Origin: Ostrinia nubilalis
Taxonomy: Eukaryota; Arthropoda; Insecta; Lepidoptera; Crambidae
Assembly (NCBI RefSeq): GCF_963855985.1
Contig: NC_087109.1
Span: forward strand, 8,328,001 to 8,392,000
Length of the DNA stretch: 64,000 nt
Direction: 5' to 3'
The notes under the pieces were generated by a model that ran no database searches, was not told where the DNA came from, and saw only the letters and a list, made by a program, of their open reading frames with translations. Below, in pieces: positions 11,501 through 21,363 of the stretch. Position 1 is the first letter of the stretch. The number at the start of each line of letters is the position of its first letter. A program made the position numbers and the translations under genes.

Positions 11501-14500
11501 TTATGTTGCTATCGCGCTCGCACACTCACTGCGGGTGCCAGTCGCACAGTCGCGACAGCAATATAATTACGCGCGAGCGATAAGGATGGGTAGCTAGGGG
11601 TCATTGGACAAAATTCTACGTGCTCACGGACCGGGCTTTAGTGATTTATTAAGTGGAACCTTAACTTCGAACTCTTATGTTCTTCTAATTAATTTCGTTG
11701 CAGGTTCAATGACAGCTTAACTTTCCCCGTGACATACTTGACCTTCACTGGTTGGGTTTTTTATTGGCGATCAAGCTGTAGATCCTGGCTACACAGGAGT
11801 TGTAGCGGTGGGAATGCGAGGTGGGAATAGTCCCGTAGTGATTTATGACAAATTAGGTAGTTATGCGATACATACATAAAATATTCCATTTGCCTTTGCG
11901 ACCCCCGCATCCATGGCCCTATACCCTTTAAACCACAATATGTTCATATTGTCAAAAGAACTCATATACCTATTGGCTCCGTGCACGATTACAGCGCCAA
12001 CTATAGATGACCCACGCTGAACTGTCCCGCCAAACTCAATGACAGGGGAGCGCTACCATCGTTCAACTATATGGTTTCCAACATGGCAAAAATCTGAACC
12101 AGCGATCCGGTATTGACGGTGGCGCCCCACTGTCAATGTCATCGACGGGACAGTCCAGTATTTTGGAACTATAGCGTCCACAACTTTGAGGGCTCTGTCA
12201 CATTGACATTTAAGTCGTGTATTTGTGAAAAAATATCGAAATGAAAAATTAACAAATATTTTCGACTAACAAATTGTTGTAATACCACGATTTGGGTGGA
12301 AAAAAGGTTTTGAAATCATTTTGGTCATTCAAATCAAATGAGGTAAGTCCAAAAAGTGTGTTTAATTTTCATTGTGTCAGGGTTTGTTTACTTCATTTAT
12401 AGTTGTAGTTTTACAGTAAAACGAAAAGAAAAAGCTACTTTAACGGTTTCATTATATAACAGTAAATATATTTAAATGTTCCTGTATCGCTAGTAATAAA
12501 TTAAATATCGTTTTCAGATCGAAATGAGTATTGTTTTGAAGACAGGGTTTGTGAGTGTTACAATATCAAATTCCAACCACAAACCGTATTTAAAGGAAAG
12601 TTGTTGGTATTGGCTGGACAAGTCCGAGATGTATAAGAATTAAGAACAAAACAAGGGCAGAGTTCAATAATTCACGCTCTCATCATAAGGCAAACATTTG
12701 TGCACAACAACTACTGTGACTCATTTTTGTACTACCACGTTGTATAGTCTAGTTATTTCCAAATTGTAAACGGCTATTAAACCAGCCCTATCGAAATACA
12801 GTCCACTCTTTTATTTAAGTTCCCAGTAGGACCCTTTTCATGCGATTAATGAATGATATTAAAATGTATTTTTTTTTTTAATTTTTTTTTTTATGCATAA
12901 CAAGGCAGGTATTTGACCACAATCGCACCTGATGTTAAGTGGGATGCAGTCTAGGATGGTACATATCTGCCCTGTAAGTGCTTATTCACTCTCGCCTTGA
13001 AGAGGCCCGGATTATAGTTTTCGGGAAAGACAGCAGCAGGCAACGAATTCCAGTCCCTAGCTGTTCGCATTATAAAAGAGTCATCGAAACGCTTAGTGCG
13101 AGCTGGTGGAATGTCAACAATAATTACAATTAAGTAGAATCGCTTTGCCATTGACAGATACATCTGATGACAGAGCTTACATTATTTCTACTTTTGACCA
13201 CCATGAGCGCTGCGATCGATTATGTTTCCCCCACCTAGTACTTCGCACCCAGCGAATATTGTATGTAGAACCCAACACTACGTTTTTTCTTAAAATACGA
13301 CCTCCTCACCTTAAATGAAAAACGCCTTAAAAACATGACTTATGACCGTAAAACATTACAATAGTTTAACGTTGGCACAGATTTTTAGTTAGTTTTTAAA
13401 CCCGAAAGTTATTTTGCATATTTGAAATTTTAGTTTAGGCTTGTCAATACAATTCAAGTTTACATATTATTATTTTAAAATATAATCTATGGAACACTAA
13501 CACAATAAAAATAGGCATTGCAGGCAATTAAAAGAACTTACGTTAAACTTAAGAACATCAGTCGAGTTATGATGAACCAAATGGTCGTGCTCATCCTGTG
13601 GATCTCCAATCTAAAACAAATAAAATGATATTTCTTTAATAAACCTACAGTGAAAGAAAGATCACTTAATTAAGCACTAAGATTCGTACCAAAATCTCAG
13701 TATATCCCGCCAGCTAAGAGCATGTTGTGGTGCACAGATGTGCCCTGAATATGTGGGACTACATTATTTTGAGTCTCCACATAAAACTTTTAAAAAACTC
13801 ATTTATTTTTGCAAATCATCATCATCATCATATCAGCCATAGGACGTCCACTGCTGAACATAGGCCTCCCCCAATGCTTTCCATGTTACCCGGTTGGTAG
13901 CGGCCTGCGTCCAGCGCCTTCCTGCTACCTTTATGATGTCGTCGGTCCACCTTGTGGGTGGACGTCACACGCTGCGTTTTCCGGTACGCGGACTTCACTC
14001 CAGAACCTTGCTGCCCCATCGGCCGTCAGTTCTTGCGTACTATGTGCCCTGCCCATTGCCACTTCAGCTTATATTAACCCTCGGGGCTATGTCGGCAACT
14101 TTAGTTCGTTTACGGATTTCCTCATTTCTGATTCGATCTCGTAAAGAAACACCGAGCATAGTCTCCATGGCACTTTTGCAAATAGGCTTTCAAAAAGCAC
14201 TTTTACACGTCCAGTATTAACCCTACCACTGCTTCGAGACAATAAATGGGCCACCAGGACAACTCACTCTTTACCAGAAGCAAATGCCAGATTTGATCTA
14301 CACTCACTTCACTGGTTTTCAACCTTATTGCAATATACAAATAATCTACAATGAAGTAATAATTATTTACCTGGTAAATGGCACCGCATTCCTTGCACTG
14401 AGTGGCGCCAAACTTCTTCTGTCCCGCGTCGATGACGTATTGGTCGCTGGTGGTTTTCGGTAGACGTTTCTTGTTATTTTTGTCCGATCCTATTCAAAAT

Positions 14501-17500
14501 AAATATTTATAATAAATTATCTATTCGAATCATATAACTTTTATCATCATCATAGGTCACTTATGCCCGTTTTCACCATCAATCCCAAATTTTTAAGTGA
14601 CCCCTATGAAAACAAAATTCCTGTTTATCATAGGGATTACTTAAAAATTAGCAATTGATGGTGAAAACGGGCATTAGTCTCCAATGGAGAATGTGGATTT
14701 GACCTACACTCCCCACACTGCAACTGGTTAGGGAGGCCTGATATTCGCATATTTCTCCCTAAGTCGCCACTTACGACATTTACGCATAGAGGTAGTGTAA
14801 CCATCCTTCGATTTTCTCAGCCAAATGACGTCCACTGTTGGACAAAGGCCTCCCTCAAGGATATGACGTCCACAGCTGGGCAAAGGCCTCCCTCATGAAT
14901 TTCCACAAAGACTGGTCCTGCGCTGCCCTCATCTAAGTACTTCCCGCGACCTTCATCAGATCGTCAGTCCGCCTAGTGGCTAAGTCATATTTAAAGTTAC
15001 AAATAAAATTATGTTGGTAATGTACTACTGACCTTTACCAGTGGGCGTACTAGTCCCAGGGTTGGGATTGCTGAAGATCGGGAACAATTTCGTTGACTTG
15101 TCTTCTTTCACAGTTTCGTCAACTGGCATCGTTGTCGTGGCATCTGAAAATAAACTTACGACTTTAATAAAGTATAGTTGACAAATCCAAGTCTTTATTT
15201 ATACTTAGTTACGAAATAACACTAATTACAACTAGATGAAATGATGTAGTATTTAGCTATGTGCTGTTCAAACACTAACGTGTTTTAACTGCTAAGATGG
15301 GATTTGTAGATATCAAAAGGACTTCCACTGCTTCCACATGAACATAATTTTGCAGATCTTAAAAGATCTTATAGCCACATGAACATAATTTTACTTGGAC
15401 ACATTTTTCGACGTAAAATATTTTTATATTTAATAAATTACAGTTTCATGCTGTTAGGTAAGCATCAAGAAACCTAATCATATATGTTAGATTGACCACA
15501 CAGAAATTAGTCATAATAATAGGAACACAATCTTTAATATCCATCTGACATGGCGTATTTATTATTATATGTAATTAGCTTACAATCAATATAATTATTA
15601 CACAGCCATTCTGGTATTTTTTACCTTTAATTATTATTTAATGTGCAGCTTCTATAAGCATCCGGAAAAACACATGACAATGAGACAATTAAATTCAAAT
15701 TGTGTTTAAAAGATTTGCAGCTATACATATAAATAGCTAGTTATAAATATGATTAATGAGCTTTTTCGCATCCCCGATTCTACAACTTCATTTAGCTGGC
15801 GAAATTAGCTCAGGAGTGTCAACTCAAAAGCACGACCCCTCTAATTTACCACAGGCAAATGGAGGATTTGGCTTACACTGCTTATGTTGGCCAGAAGGGT
15901 TTAGGAGACCTGTAATCACGCCATTTTATCGATTTTTTCCCATACATAACATTTTGACGTCGATAAAAGTTATCACGGCGCGCATCTTAGGCCTACAGGC
16001 AAATAGAGGATTTGGCCCACCCTACCAACACTGGTCAGAAGGGTTGGGGAGTTTGATACTGGGCAGGGGTAAGAAAGATTTTTAAGCAGGTCCACCACTT
16101 TTAGACACTTAGAACGAAACATGGTAAGTAGGTACTTTTTTTGCGCACATCTGCAATCAGTCCCAAACTATAAGCAGATTTGTTCCATGCAGTTTTAACA
16201 TGTTCAAGGAGATCCCCAGTAGAACACTCCTTCACCATCTGTCACCGAGTATATCGTGCCGCTTCAGTCATTTAGTGTAGCTGATGGTTGCCAACGCGGT
16301 AGCCGACTGGTTTTCCAGTCGCGTTTTATATTTATTTATTCCCTGTTAAAGCCCGGTCTGCGAGCACGTAGAATTATGTCCAATTTGTCCAATGACCCCA
16401 AGCTACCCATCCTTATCGCTCGCGCGTAATTATGTTGCTGTCGCGCTCGCACACTCACTGCGGGCGCCCGTCGCACAGTCGCGACAGCAATATAATTACG
16501 CGCGAGCGATAAGGATGGGTAGCTTGGGGTCATTGAACAAAATTCTACGTGCTTGCAGACCAGACTATAGCTTTAGTAGGTATAAAGGGATTATTTTACA
16601 CTTACCGGTGACAGCGGGTACGGCCAGAGTCTCGGTAGACGCGATCACGGCTTGCGGGTTGATATTGTTGGACTCCGCCATCTTGAGGATTTGCTCGTCA
16701 AGCATCTTCAGCTCGCGCTCAATTTCGTCCAAGTCGGGCAGTTCTTCTTGAACTGGAATATTTTGTTGTTGGTTAGTTTTTGGTTTAGAAATCGTTCCAA
16801 TTATGAATGTAAATACCTAGCCATATTAATTATTGTTACTATTATGGTGGTAAGTGGTAATAGAGCATTCAAATCTCTGGGTATACAACCAATTTGGGGG
16901 CCCTAAAATAAGCAGAGCTTGTAATAAAGCAGTCCTTAGCGCTATTGTATCTAATTAATGCTTCATTACTTTCTATCTATACTCAAATGGTAATCATCAT
17001 CATAATTTCAGACAGTAGCAGTTCACAACTGAATATAAGGTACTATGGGCTGACACTATTTTAACACAAAAATATCAACTTTGCTTTGGTGCAACTCGTA
17101 GTATGTACCAGCACTCTTTCATTTTAGTCTTTAGGTGCTTCAAGTAATATTACTTAGTAAGTTTCATTTTTCATGATCAGGTGTTTTGAAAATAAGAGGT
17201 TTATTTTAATTTCAAAACTGAGTGCACGTGTCCTTCTTTTCTTCGCATATTAATATACTGTCATGCATTATTTTCCATATGTTTCAGGTAATAACAATGA
17301 ATGACCTAGACTTATGACCTCAAGCAAGAAAATCTATACATATAAACGCGAAATACCACTCACTGATTAATCACAAAATCTCAGAAACTAAAATACCTAA
17401 AAACTATAAATTTGGCAGGTAGGTTTCTCTTAGGGTGTAGACATCCGCTAAGATAACGGATTTTACGAAACTCCCCTAAGGGGGTAAAACAGGGGTTGGA

Positions 17501-20500
17501 AGTTTGTAACGTTTCATACAGGCGAAGCCGTGGGCAAAAGCTAGTTCAAAATATGCAGTCGAGTCAGGCAACAATGTTTAAGCATATTTGGCACTGTTTA
17601 CTTTAAGTTATATTTGCATACAATGACTGTTTTCTCTTTAACAATTACAAGAACTTGAGATGAGAGAGTGATGAATTTGTGATCATTTGCATGGGTGGTG
17701 GGTACCCATTGTACCTACAGGTAAAGTATATTGTGTTTGTATTTAACTCAAATCTTATGGGCATACCATCTTCATTTACCAATATTTGAGGCTTTTCAAA
17801 GATTTGTTAATAAAGCTTAGTACTTTCAAAACTGATCTCATTATGAATTTATCTATTTTTAATTTATTTGGCAATGTGTGTCAATAGTGCAAGGTTGTGT
17901 GTAATTAAGTTATAAATTGCAGTGCCAGTTATTTTCAGTGTTTGCCATATGCTTGGTAAATTAGAAAAAGAGTCGTGCTCATAGAATATTGTCTAAATGA
18001 CCTAATAATTATGATGATGATGGAGTGAGAGTAAGTGAAAACATTTATAAATATTATAAAACAATTTATTTGGCAGAATAGAATAGGGTGAGTTAGCACC
18101 ATATTTGTTGAAGAAATCGTCACGACGGCGCGCCGCGACTCCTCAACGTCAAATGAGTAGACTGCAACTGGACCAGCATTGGGGCACAACTTAGAGTAAT
18201 GCCACACGGACGTTGATGTTACGTTGCGGTGCCGTTGCGGTGCCGTAGCGGTGTCGCTTCGCTCTTACAGCTAACTGAAGCGATTTTAATGATGCGGCCA
18301 CAGTCTCAGTCCCTTGCTAATTGCTAATCTGAAATAGCTAATATAAATAAACAGTAAAATTACCTGGTCCTCCATTTTCAGCGACAAATATGTAGCCTTC
18401 TTCCACAGGCAGGAACTGTCCATTCTTCGTCATGTCTCCGTGGTTTGCTGAGTGTCCAGGTTCTGACATAACCACGTCATTCACTTCGTTGTGAGAGGTT
18501 TCACTTTGTGCCAATTTAGCAGCACTTGGTGCCAATGTGACGTGGTTTTGTGTTCCCAATTCCACAATAACTGCTTCTCCATCCTGTGGTATGCTTTGTA
18601 CGGGGACTGGAACTGCGGTAACCGGCTCAAAAATTGAGTTAGTCTCTTCAATGACCGTGCTGTTGAAACAAGGCACTTCTTGTCTTGGCTTGGAGTATGA
18701 AAGCTCTGATTCTGGAACTTCCTCTTCCGTCCACTGGCTGAGGAGAGCTTCAATTGTTTGCTTCTCCGAGTCAAATGGGTCAGCTCGGTCTGTGAAAGAA
18801 AGAAGATTTTCTGTCAGTAACATTTTAAAATTCACACATTTATATTTGGTATAGAATATCCTTCTACAATACTACAAGAGAGATGATTTGGTTATGGTAA
18901 TTTAATATTTAAAATTGTTTACTAGCTACATTCAAAATAGTTATTAGTTAAATGAAACTGAGAAAAAGAAACTTACCAATACCAAGGTCTTGTGAAGAGT
19001 TCTGACTTTTCATAGTCAAGTCATTTGTGCTCACATTCGACATAGTACTGTTGTTCAGTACAGTTGTATTTGCTGTTGTGTTCATAGACGTATTCCCTCT
19101 GATAATAATCTTATTCTTGATTTTAGGCTTCCTGATCTTATGTCTGACTCCAGAATTGATTTGGCCTGGACGCCTCTTACGTCTGCTAGAATGGGACTGC
19201 GAGAGTGGACGGCGGTGCTGGGTGGTTGTGACTTCAATAGCATTAGATATCTTAGCTGTAATATTGGGATTAAGCTCCGGATTGGTCTTCCCATAGAAAG
19301 ACTTAGCAGAAAGGATTTCCTTAAGTCTATCAGAGTTGAAAAGAGACAACCGGGCTTTGGGCACAATATTATCTAGTCTAGGATATTTGGAATTTGGACC
19401 GGAGTCAGATAGGCTGTCGTTTCTAAGTCTTTTGTGGCTCTTCTCGCTGTCACAAGTGGATTCTGGGCTCTCTTGAATCTCTACCACTGAACGACGGTTG
19501 TGGCCCAGTTTGGGGGGCGACTGGTTAGTTTCAGTCGTATTGTGAGGTGTTTTCAGCATCTGTGTGGGGGATAGCACACTGCTCATATCCATTTTAGTAA
19601 GGCACACCACAGCAGTCTTCATTGGTGAGATATTCTTTTTCTGTTCCATCAGGATTCCCTTGAAGTTGAGGAACTGGGGTGTCTTCTGATTACGCTTGGA
19701 TCTACGGATAGATTTCGTTGGAGTGTTTTCCTTGGAGTCAGTTCCTGAGTCGGTATCGAAGTTGAGGTCTTTCAGAGAGCTGCTACAGCTTTCTGTGTCA
19801 GCGATGAGGCTTGCAAGGCTTTTTCTGGCTCTGCTTGAGGTAGACGAGGTAGTGTGTACACTGTTACATGAATGGGTGGACGACGGTGTGCCGGGATGGT
19901 TGTGGAAGTGTGGTGTGGCCGGAGTGGATATGGAACCAGAGAATTTTTCTGGGCATGAGTACCGAGTTTGGTACTTCTTTAGTGTGAATGGAGACTTGAT
20001 GAAGTTCTTCAGATCTTGGGTCTCTTTGAACCTTTTCGTTTGGCTCCTTGTTTCAGCTGTAACAAAAGAAAATAGGTTAATGGATATAAGTTTAGGGTAA
20101 ATTAAAGTGTGGCCTTATCTATCCACACCAACCAAATCTTAAGGTGACCTTATATAATTGCAGTTTAACATAAATAATTATGCTATGTGAGCAATTATAT
20201 AATTTTAAATAAAGAAAACATTAACCTTGAACAATGCAAATGCAGTCAACTGCATAATGATGAAATATTGTCATTGGTTTGTTAAAATTTGTAATATTTT
20301 CATAGCTGTCTCTTGTTCCTAATTCAGACAATTAGATGACTAGATGACCTACTTTACACAATGATAAACAATGGCTTTAACTTTAAAAGCTAGCAAAAAT
20401 CATTGTAGGTTATACTACCATACAAAAAACATGCCCCAAAGTCAAGTAAACTCATAAATTATAAGGGTGTACAAGATCTATCAAAACAAGTGATTTGTTT

Positions 20501-20980
20501 TTTAACTGAATAGGTTCAAATGAGTTCACCAGATCTATTTTGGCAATCATCAATTACATGGGTCATTGGCCTAAGAATCAGTGCCATAGTACAATGTTAT
20601 CTATTTCAGCTTTCAAATGACAAATTGATCAAACATTACAGTAAAAAATACGTGAAAAATACCACAAAATGGGGAGAAAGTGACAAAACAAAAAAAAACT
20701 TACGCCATAGATTTCTATTGGGTTTCCTCGGCGTGCCATGCTCAGTCTCGTCTCCTGAGCTGGAGTCCAGGGTGCTGATGATGCCCAGGTCGCAGTCCTC
20801 GCTGTCACTCTCACTATCCACGACCGGGAGCCGCCGGTGGGTCGTCAGAGACTCCCTTGTTGGCTCCATGTCGCCTTGGAATAACCCCTTCTTTCTTTCC
20901 GACATTTTCGGCGTGTGGGCATGAGGGATGCGTGATGAGCGCCGCGGCGTCGTCGCAGCCATTTCTCCGATGTTAAACAT
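8315..20980 (-). CDS. eco: ESCO1/2-type cohesin N-acetyltransferase, ten coding exons
   Basis: Ten exons join in phase with GT-AG borders into 907 residues: 20980-20704, 20056-18977, 18789-18364, 16752-16606, 15143-15033, 14489-14371, 13610-13542, 11269-11102, 9653-9532, 8519-8315. The family acetylates SMC3 on chromatin in S phase to establish sister-chromatid cohesion. The N-terminal ~600 residues are low-complexity, basic and Ser/Thr-rich, as in other ESCO proteins. A KLFPIFS motif (662-668) precedes a C2H2 finger (C712, C715, H730, H734). The acetyltransferase domain (about 744-907) contains CGVSRIW, the acetyl-CoA loop RRRGLA (853-858) and a YCGT-NF-VY end. The first ATG (20980) has a weak context; the Met codon at 20962 has G at -3 and +4 and may be the real start. 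Residue 884 is Ala where human ESCO1 has Asp810. Family identity is near certain; exact start and UTRs are inferred. Confidence 0.95.
9004..9194. repeat. ~190-bp repeat, copy 1 (eco intron 9)
   Basis: Direct repeat of 11652-11839. Shared landmarks are TTAATTTCGTTGC, GATCCTGGCTACACAGGAG and GGGAATAGTCCCGTAGT. The two copies flank exon 9, exon 8 and the exon-8 fragments. It is probably a dispersed transposon piece. Confidence 0.7.
9259..9480 (+). mobile_element. Non-autonomous Helitron, 222 bp
   Basis: Starts TCTATACTAATATTATAAA and ends with a GC hairpin (CGCGGGCGAAGCCGCG) followed by GGCGGAAAGCTAG. It sits between A and T, as Helitrons do. This is a widespread lepidopteran family. Inserted in eco intron 9, just after exon 9. 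Confidence 0.8.
9532..9653 (-). CDS. eco: eco exon 9 (residues 800-840), acetyltransferase core strands
   Basis: 122 nt, phase 0 to 2, acceptor AACTTGTTCCAG-type border, donor GTGAGT. Encodes AYLYIEKKQIVGCLVVE, the central strands equivalent to the vertebrate AYLFI..VGCL segment, then a short linker to the catalytic last exon. Confidence 0.93.
10020..10110 (-). pseudogene. eco exon-8 fragment, copy 1
   Basis: The 3' part of exon 8 (QLGYGSDLPREKLHAYT) plus a remnant of its 5' part, with the middle about 60 nt missing. The donor is kept as GTGAGT. No convincing acceptor precedes it. Ser replaces the Ala of the real exon, as in copy 2. Confidence 0.8.
10386..10476 (-). pseudogene. eco exon-8 fragment, copy 2
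   Basis: Same internal deletion as copy 1, 366 bp away, with an intact GTGAGT donor. Small indels break the frame before the LGYGSDLPREKLH segment. It shares the downstream GCATGCA...TTTGTCC tail with copy 1. Confidence 0.8.
10534..10790. mobile_element. Short retroelement-derived insert, 10-bp target duplication
   Basis: 257 bp between direct repeats AAGTTGGAAT (10524-10533 and 10791-10800). Internal landmarks are GTCCACTGCTGGAC, CACGCTTGGCAGGCGGGTTGG and CGCCTCTTACGACACCCGTG, which I recall as a very common lepidopteran SINE/LINE-derived repeat. It interrupts the second exon-8/minisatellite unit, so it came later. Confidence 0.75.
11102..11269 (-). CDS. eco: eco exon 8 (residues 744-799), acetyltransferase N-terminal part
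   Basis: 168 nt, phase 0 to 0, acceptor TGTATTTCAG, donor GTAAGT. Encodes GWKEEYVVE through LPREKLHAYT, the first strand and helix of the GNAT-like fold. Two truncated, rearranged copies of this exon lie in the intron just downstream (10386-10476 and 10020-10110). Confidence 0.93.
11298..11644. mobile_element. Palindromic MITE with an RTE-like LINE piece inside
   Basis: The ends carry the inverted pair GTCCGTTAGCACGTAGAATT / AATTCTACGTGCTCACGGAC. The core CCTTATCGCTCGCGCGTAAT is a near-perfect inverted repeat. The left arm is split after ATGACCCC by about 140 bp of LINE coding DNA (11341-11478). An uninterrupted relative is at 16347-16574. Confidence 0.75.
11341..11478 (+). pseudogene. LINE reverse-transcriptase 3' fragment (RTE-like)
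   Basis: Encodes KLKVAQRAMERAMLGVSLRD then RIRNEVIRKRTKVADIA, the segment just before the C-terminus of RTE-like lepidopteran LINEs. It is truncated at both ends by MITE sequence. The same segment occurs in antisense near 14090-14170. Confidence 0.75.
11652..11839. repeat. ~190-bp repeat, copy 2 (eco intron 7)
   Basis: Direct repeat of 9004-9194 (see that entry), with about a dozen differences. Confidence 0.7.
12880..13165 (-). pseudogene. LINE 3' end fragment
   Basis: Encodes RTARDWNSLPAAVFP followed by LFKARVNKHLQGR, the characteristic C-terminus of Jockey/CR1-group LINEs. A T-rich tract on the plus strand (12868-12890) would be its poly(A) tail. Inactive, in eco intron 7. Confidence 0.7.
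13542..13610 (-). CDS. eco: eco exon 7 (residues 721-743), second half of zinc finger
   Basis: 69 nt, phase 0 at both ends, acceptor TTGTTTTAG, donor GTAAGT. Encodes DPQDEHDHLVHH followed by NSTDVLKF; H730 and H734 complete the C2H2 finger. The exon is small but the match to the ESCO finger is clear. Confidence 0.93.
13815..14185 (-). pseudogene. RTE-like LINE C-terminal fragment, decayed
   Basis: In antisense it reads, with frameshifts, SLRDRIRNEEIRKRTKV, WQWAGHIVR, PPTRWTDDIIKVAG and GEAYVQQWTSYG. These are the closing motifs of a common lepidopteran RTE-like LINE. Several stops and shifts. In eco intron 6. Confidence 0.75.
14187..14255. repeat. Dispersed repeat shared with 51991-52077
   Basis: CACTTTTACACGTCCAGTATTAACC followed after a gap by AATAAATGGGCCA occurs here and, with changes, in the ESRP/fusilli intron. 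Probably a transposon fragment of unknown class. Confidence 0.55.
14371..14489 (-). CDS. eco: eco exon 6 (residues 681-720), first half of zinc finger
   Basis: 119 nt, phase 1 to phase 0, acceptor TTGAATAG, donor GTAAATAA. Encodes the family hallmark QKKFGATQCKECGAIYQ with zinc ligands C712 and C715. The two histidine ligands are in the next exon. Confidence 0.93.
14564..14673. mobile_element. 110-bp hairpin MITE, TIR TGCCCGTTTTCACCATCAAT, TTA duplication
   Basis: The terminal repeats are complementary over about 20 bp, and the inner part (CCTATGA/TCATAGGG, ACTTAAAAATT) also folds back. TTA on both sides fits a Harbinger-type TWA target. In eco intron 5. Confidence 0.8.
14820..14990 (-). pseudogene. 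RTE-like LINE end fragments, tandem
   Basis: Antisense pieces of the same LINE end as at 13815: GACGTCCACTGTTGGACAAAGG and GACGTCCACAGCTGGGCAAAGG lie 40 bp apart, followed by TTCCCGCGACCTTCATCAGATC. Two independent truncated ends or a small tandem duplication. Confidence 0.6.
15033..15143 (-). CDS. eco: eco exon 5 (residues 644-680), FPIF motif
   Basis: 111 nt, acceptor TTTTCAG, donor GTCAGT. Contains KLFPIFS at 662-668. A hydrophobic motif of this kind ahead of the zinc finger is what I recall from other ESCO proteins, where this part has been linked to PCNA or replisome contact; that role is inferred here. Confidence 0.85.
15830..16080. repeat. Imperfect direct repeat in eco intron 4
   Basis: CAGGCAAATGGAGGATTTGG...GGCCAGAAGGGTTTAGGAG and CAGGCAAATAGAGGATTTGG...GGTCAGAAGGGTTGGGGAG lie about 150 bp apart. 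A decayed repeat; class unknown. Confidence 0.5.
16347..16574. mobile_element. Palindromic MITE (CACGTAGAATT family)
   Basis: About 228 bp almost entirely self-complementary, with outer GGTCTGCGAGCACGTAGAATT and inner CCTTATCGCTCGCGCGTAAT on both arms. Because of the symmetry both strands show the same short open frame (MTPSYPSLSLARNY), which is an artefact. Second copy at 11298-11644. In eco intron 4, just before exon 4's donor side. Confidence 0.8.
16606..16752 (-). CDS. eco: eco exon 4 (residues 595-643), coiled-coil-like
   Basis: 147 nt, acceptor ATTCCAG, donor GTAAGT. Encodes an acidic, leucine-spaced helix (ELPDLDEIERELKMLDEQIL) that could form a short coiled coil, then a linker. No enzymatic motif. 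Confidence 0.85.
17385..17544 (+). mobile_element. Helitron 3' portion, ends CTAG
   Basis: The 3' end GGCGAAGCCGTGGGCAAAAGCTAG preceded by CCCCTAAGGGGG. The left boundary is uncertain. In eco intron 3. Confidence 0.6.
18110..18300. repeat. GC-rich patch with GCGGTGCCGTA short tandem units
   Basis: TTGCGGTGCCG is repeated about three times at 18222-18262 within eco intron 3, next to ATGCCACACGGACG. Open on the minus strand by chance. Likely transposon-derived. Confidence 0.4.
18364..18789 (-). CDS. eco: eco exon 3 (residues 453-594)
   Basis: 426 nt, phase 1 to phase 1, acceptor TTTCACAG, donor GTAATT. Acidic and low in complexity; no domain recognised. The split codons at both ends (GAC, GTT) agree with the neighbouring exons. 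The reading continues past the donor only into intron. Confidence 0.85.
18977..20056 (-). CDS. eco: eco exon 2 (residues 93-452)
   Basis: 1080 nt, phase 1 to phase 1, from a TTTTGTTACAG acceptor to a GTAAGT donor. The product is Ser/Thr/Lys/Arg-rich, with many SP/TP dipeptides (possible CDK sites) and basic runs such as RRKRRPGQ and KIRKPKIKNK that may serve nuclear import or DNA binding. The frame is open well upstream of the internal Met at 19649, so that Met is not a gene start. Functions of the motifs are inferred. Confidence 0.88.
20704..20980 (-). CDS. eco: eco exon 1 (start, residues 1-92)
   Basis: Open from ATG 20980 to a CGTAAGT donor and ends in phase 1. It encodes a basic N-terminus (TPRRSSRIPH) followed by an acidic serine patch (DSESDSEDCD) that could be a CK2-type phosphorylation site. 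A second in-frame ATG lies six codons in with a better initiation context. No conserved domain is expected here in the family. Confidence 0.85.
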
Positions 20981-21363
20981 TCACAATTTCACTAAATCAC
21001 ACACAGTCACGATGGCAAGTGAGCATGGAATGAGCAAGTAGATTATTTCTCAGAGCTTTTATCTGATGGACACGCACAAACACAACACATTTTGAGTCTC
21101 ATTAACTAACGATGCTAATTATTACATCTATGCGTCAAAATCAATTAGATCACTCGGTAAAACGTGTAGAAAACAAGAAATTAACGCTTCTCCAAACGTT
21201 AGCCAGCAGCAACCATTGTTGTTTGGCGCGTAAACATCTGTCACCTGCTAGCTGTTGACAGTTTTTTTTTTTTTTTTTTGACGCTTACTTTGTAAACGTG
21301 GATTTTTTATTTATTAATTACACACCGATTAATCTGTTTATAAAACGTTACATAATATAATAG
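20981..21363 (-). promoter_or_regulatory. Presumed eco 5' UTR and promoter region
   Basis: Immediately upstream of the eco start codon on the minus strand. Contains a GCGC-bearing segment near 21220 and a long T tract on the plus strand (21263-21280). No TATA box or transcription start can be assigned from sequence alone. Confidence 0.4.

Noticed and set aside
16336..16751. Matching open frames on both strands (MTPSYPSLSLARNY)
   Set aside because: Produced by the palindrome of a MITE; not coding.
18537..19376. Plus-strand open frames of 78-105 residues
   Set aside because: Shadows of eco exons 2 and 3, which are fixed by phase-consistent splicing on the minus strand.
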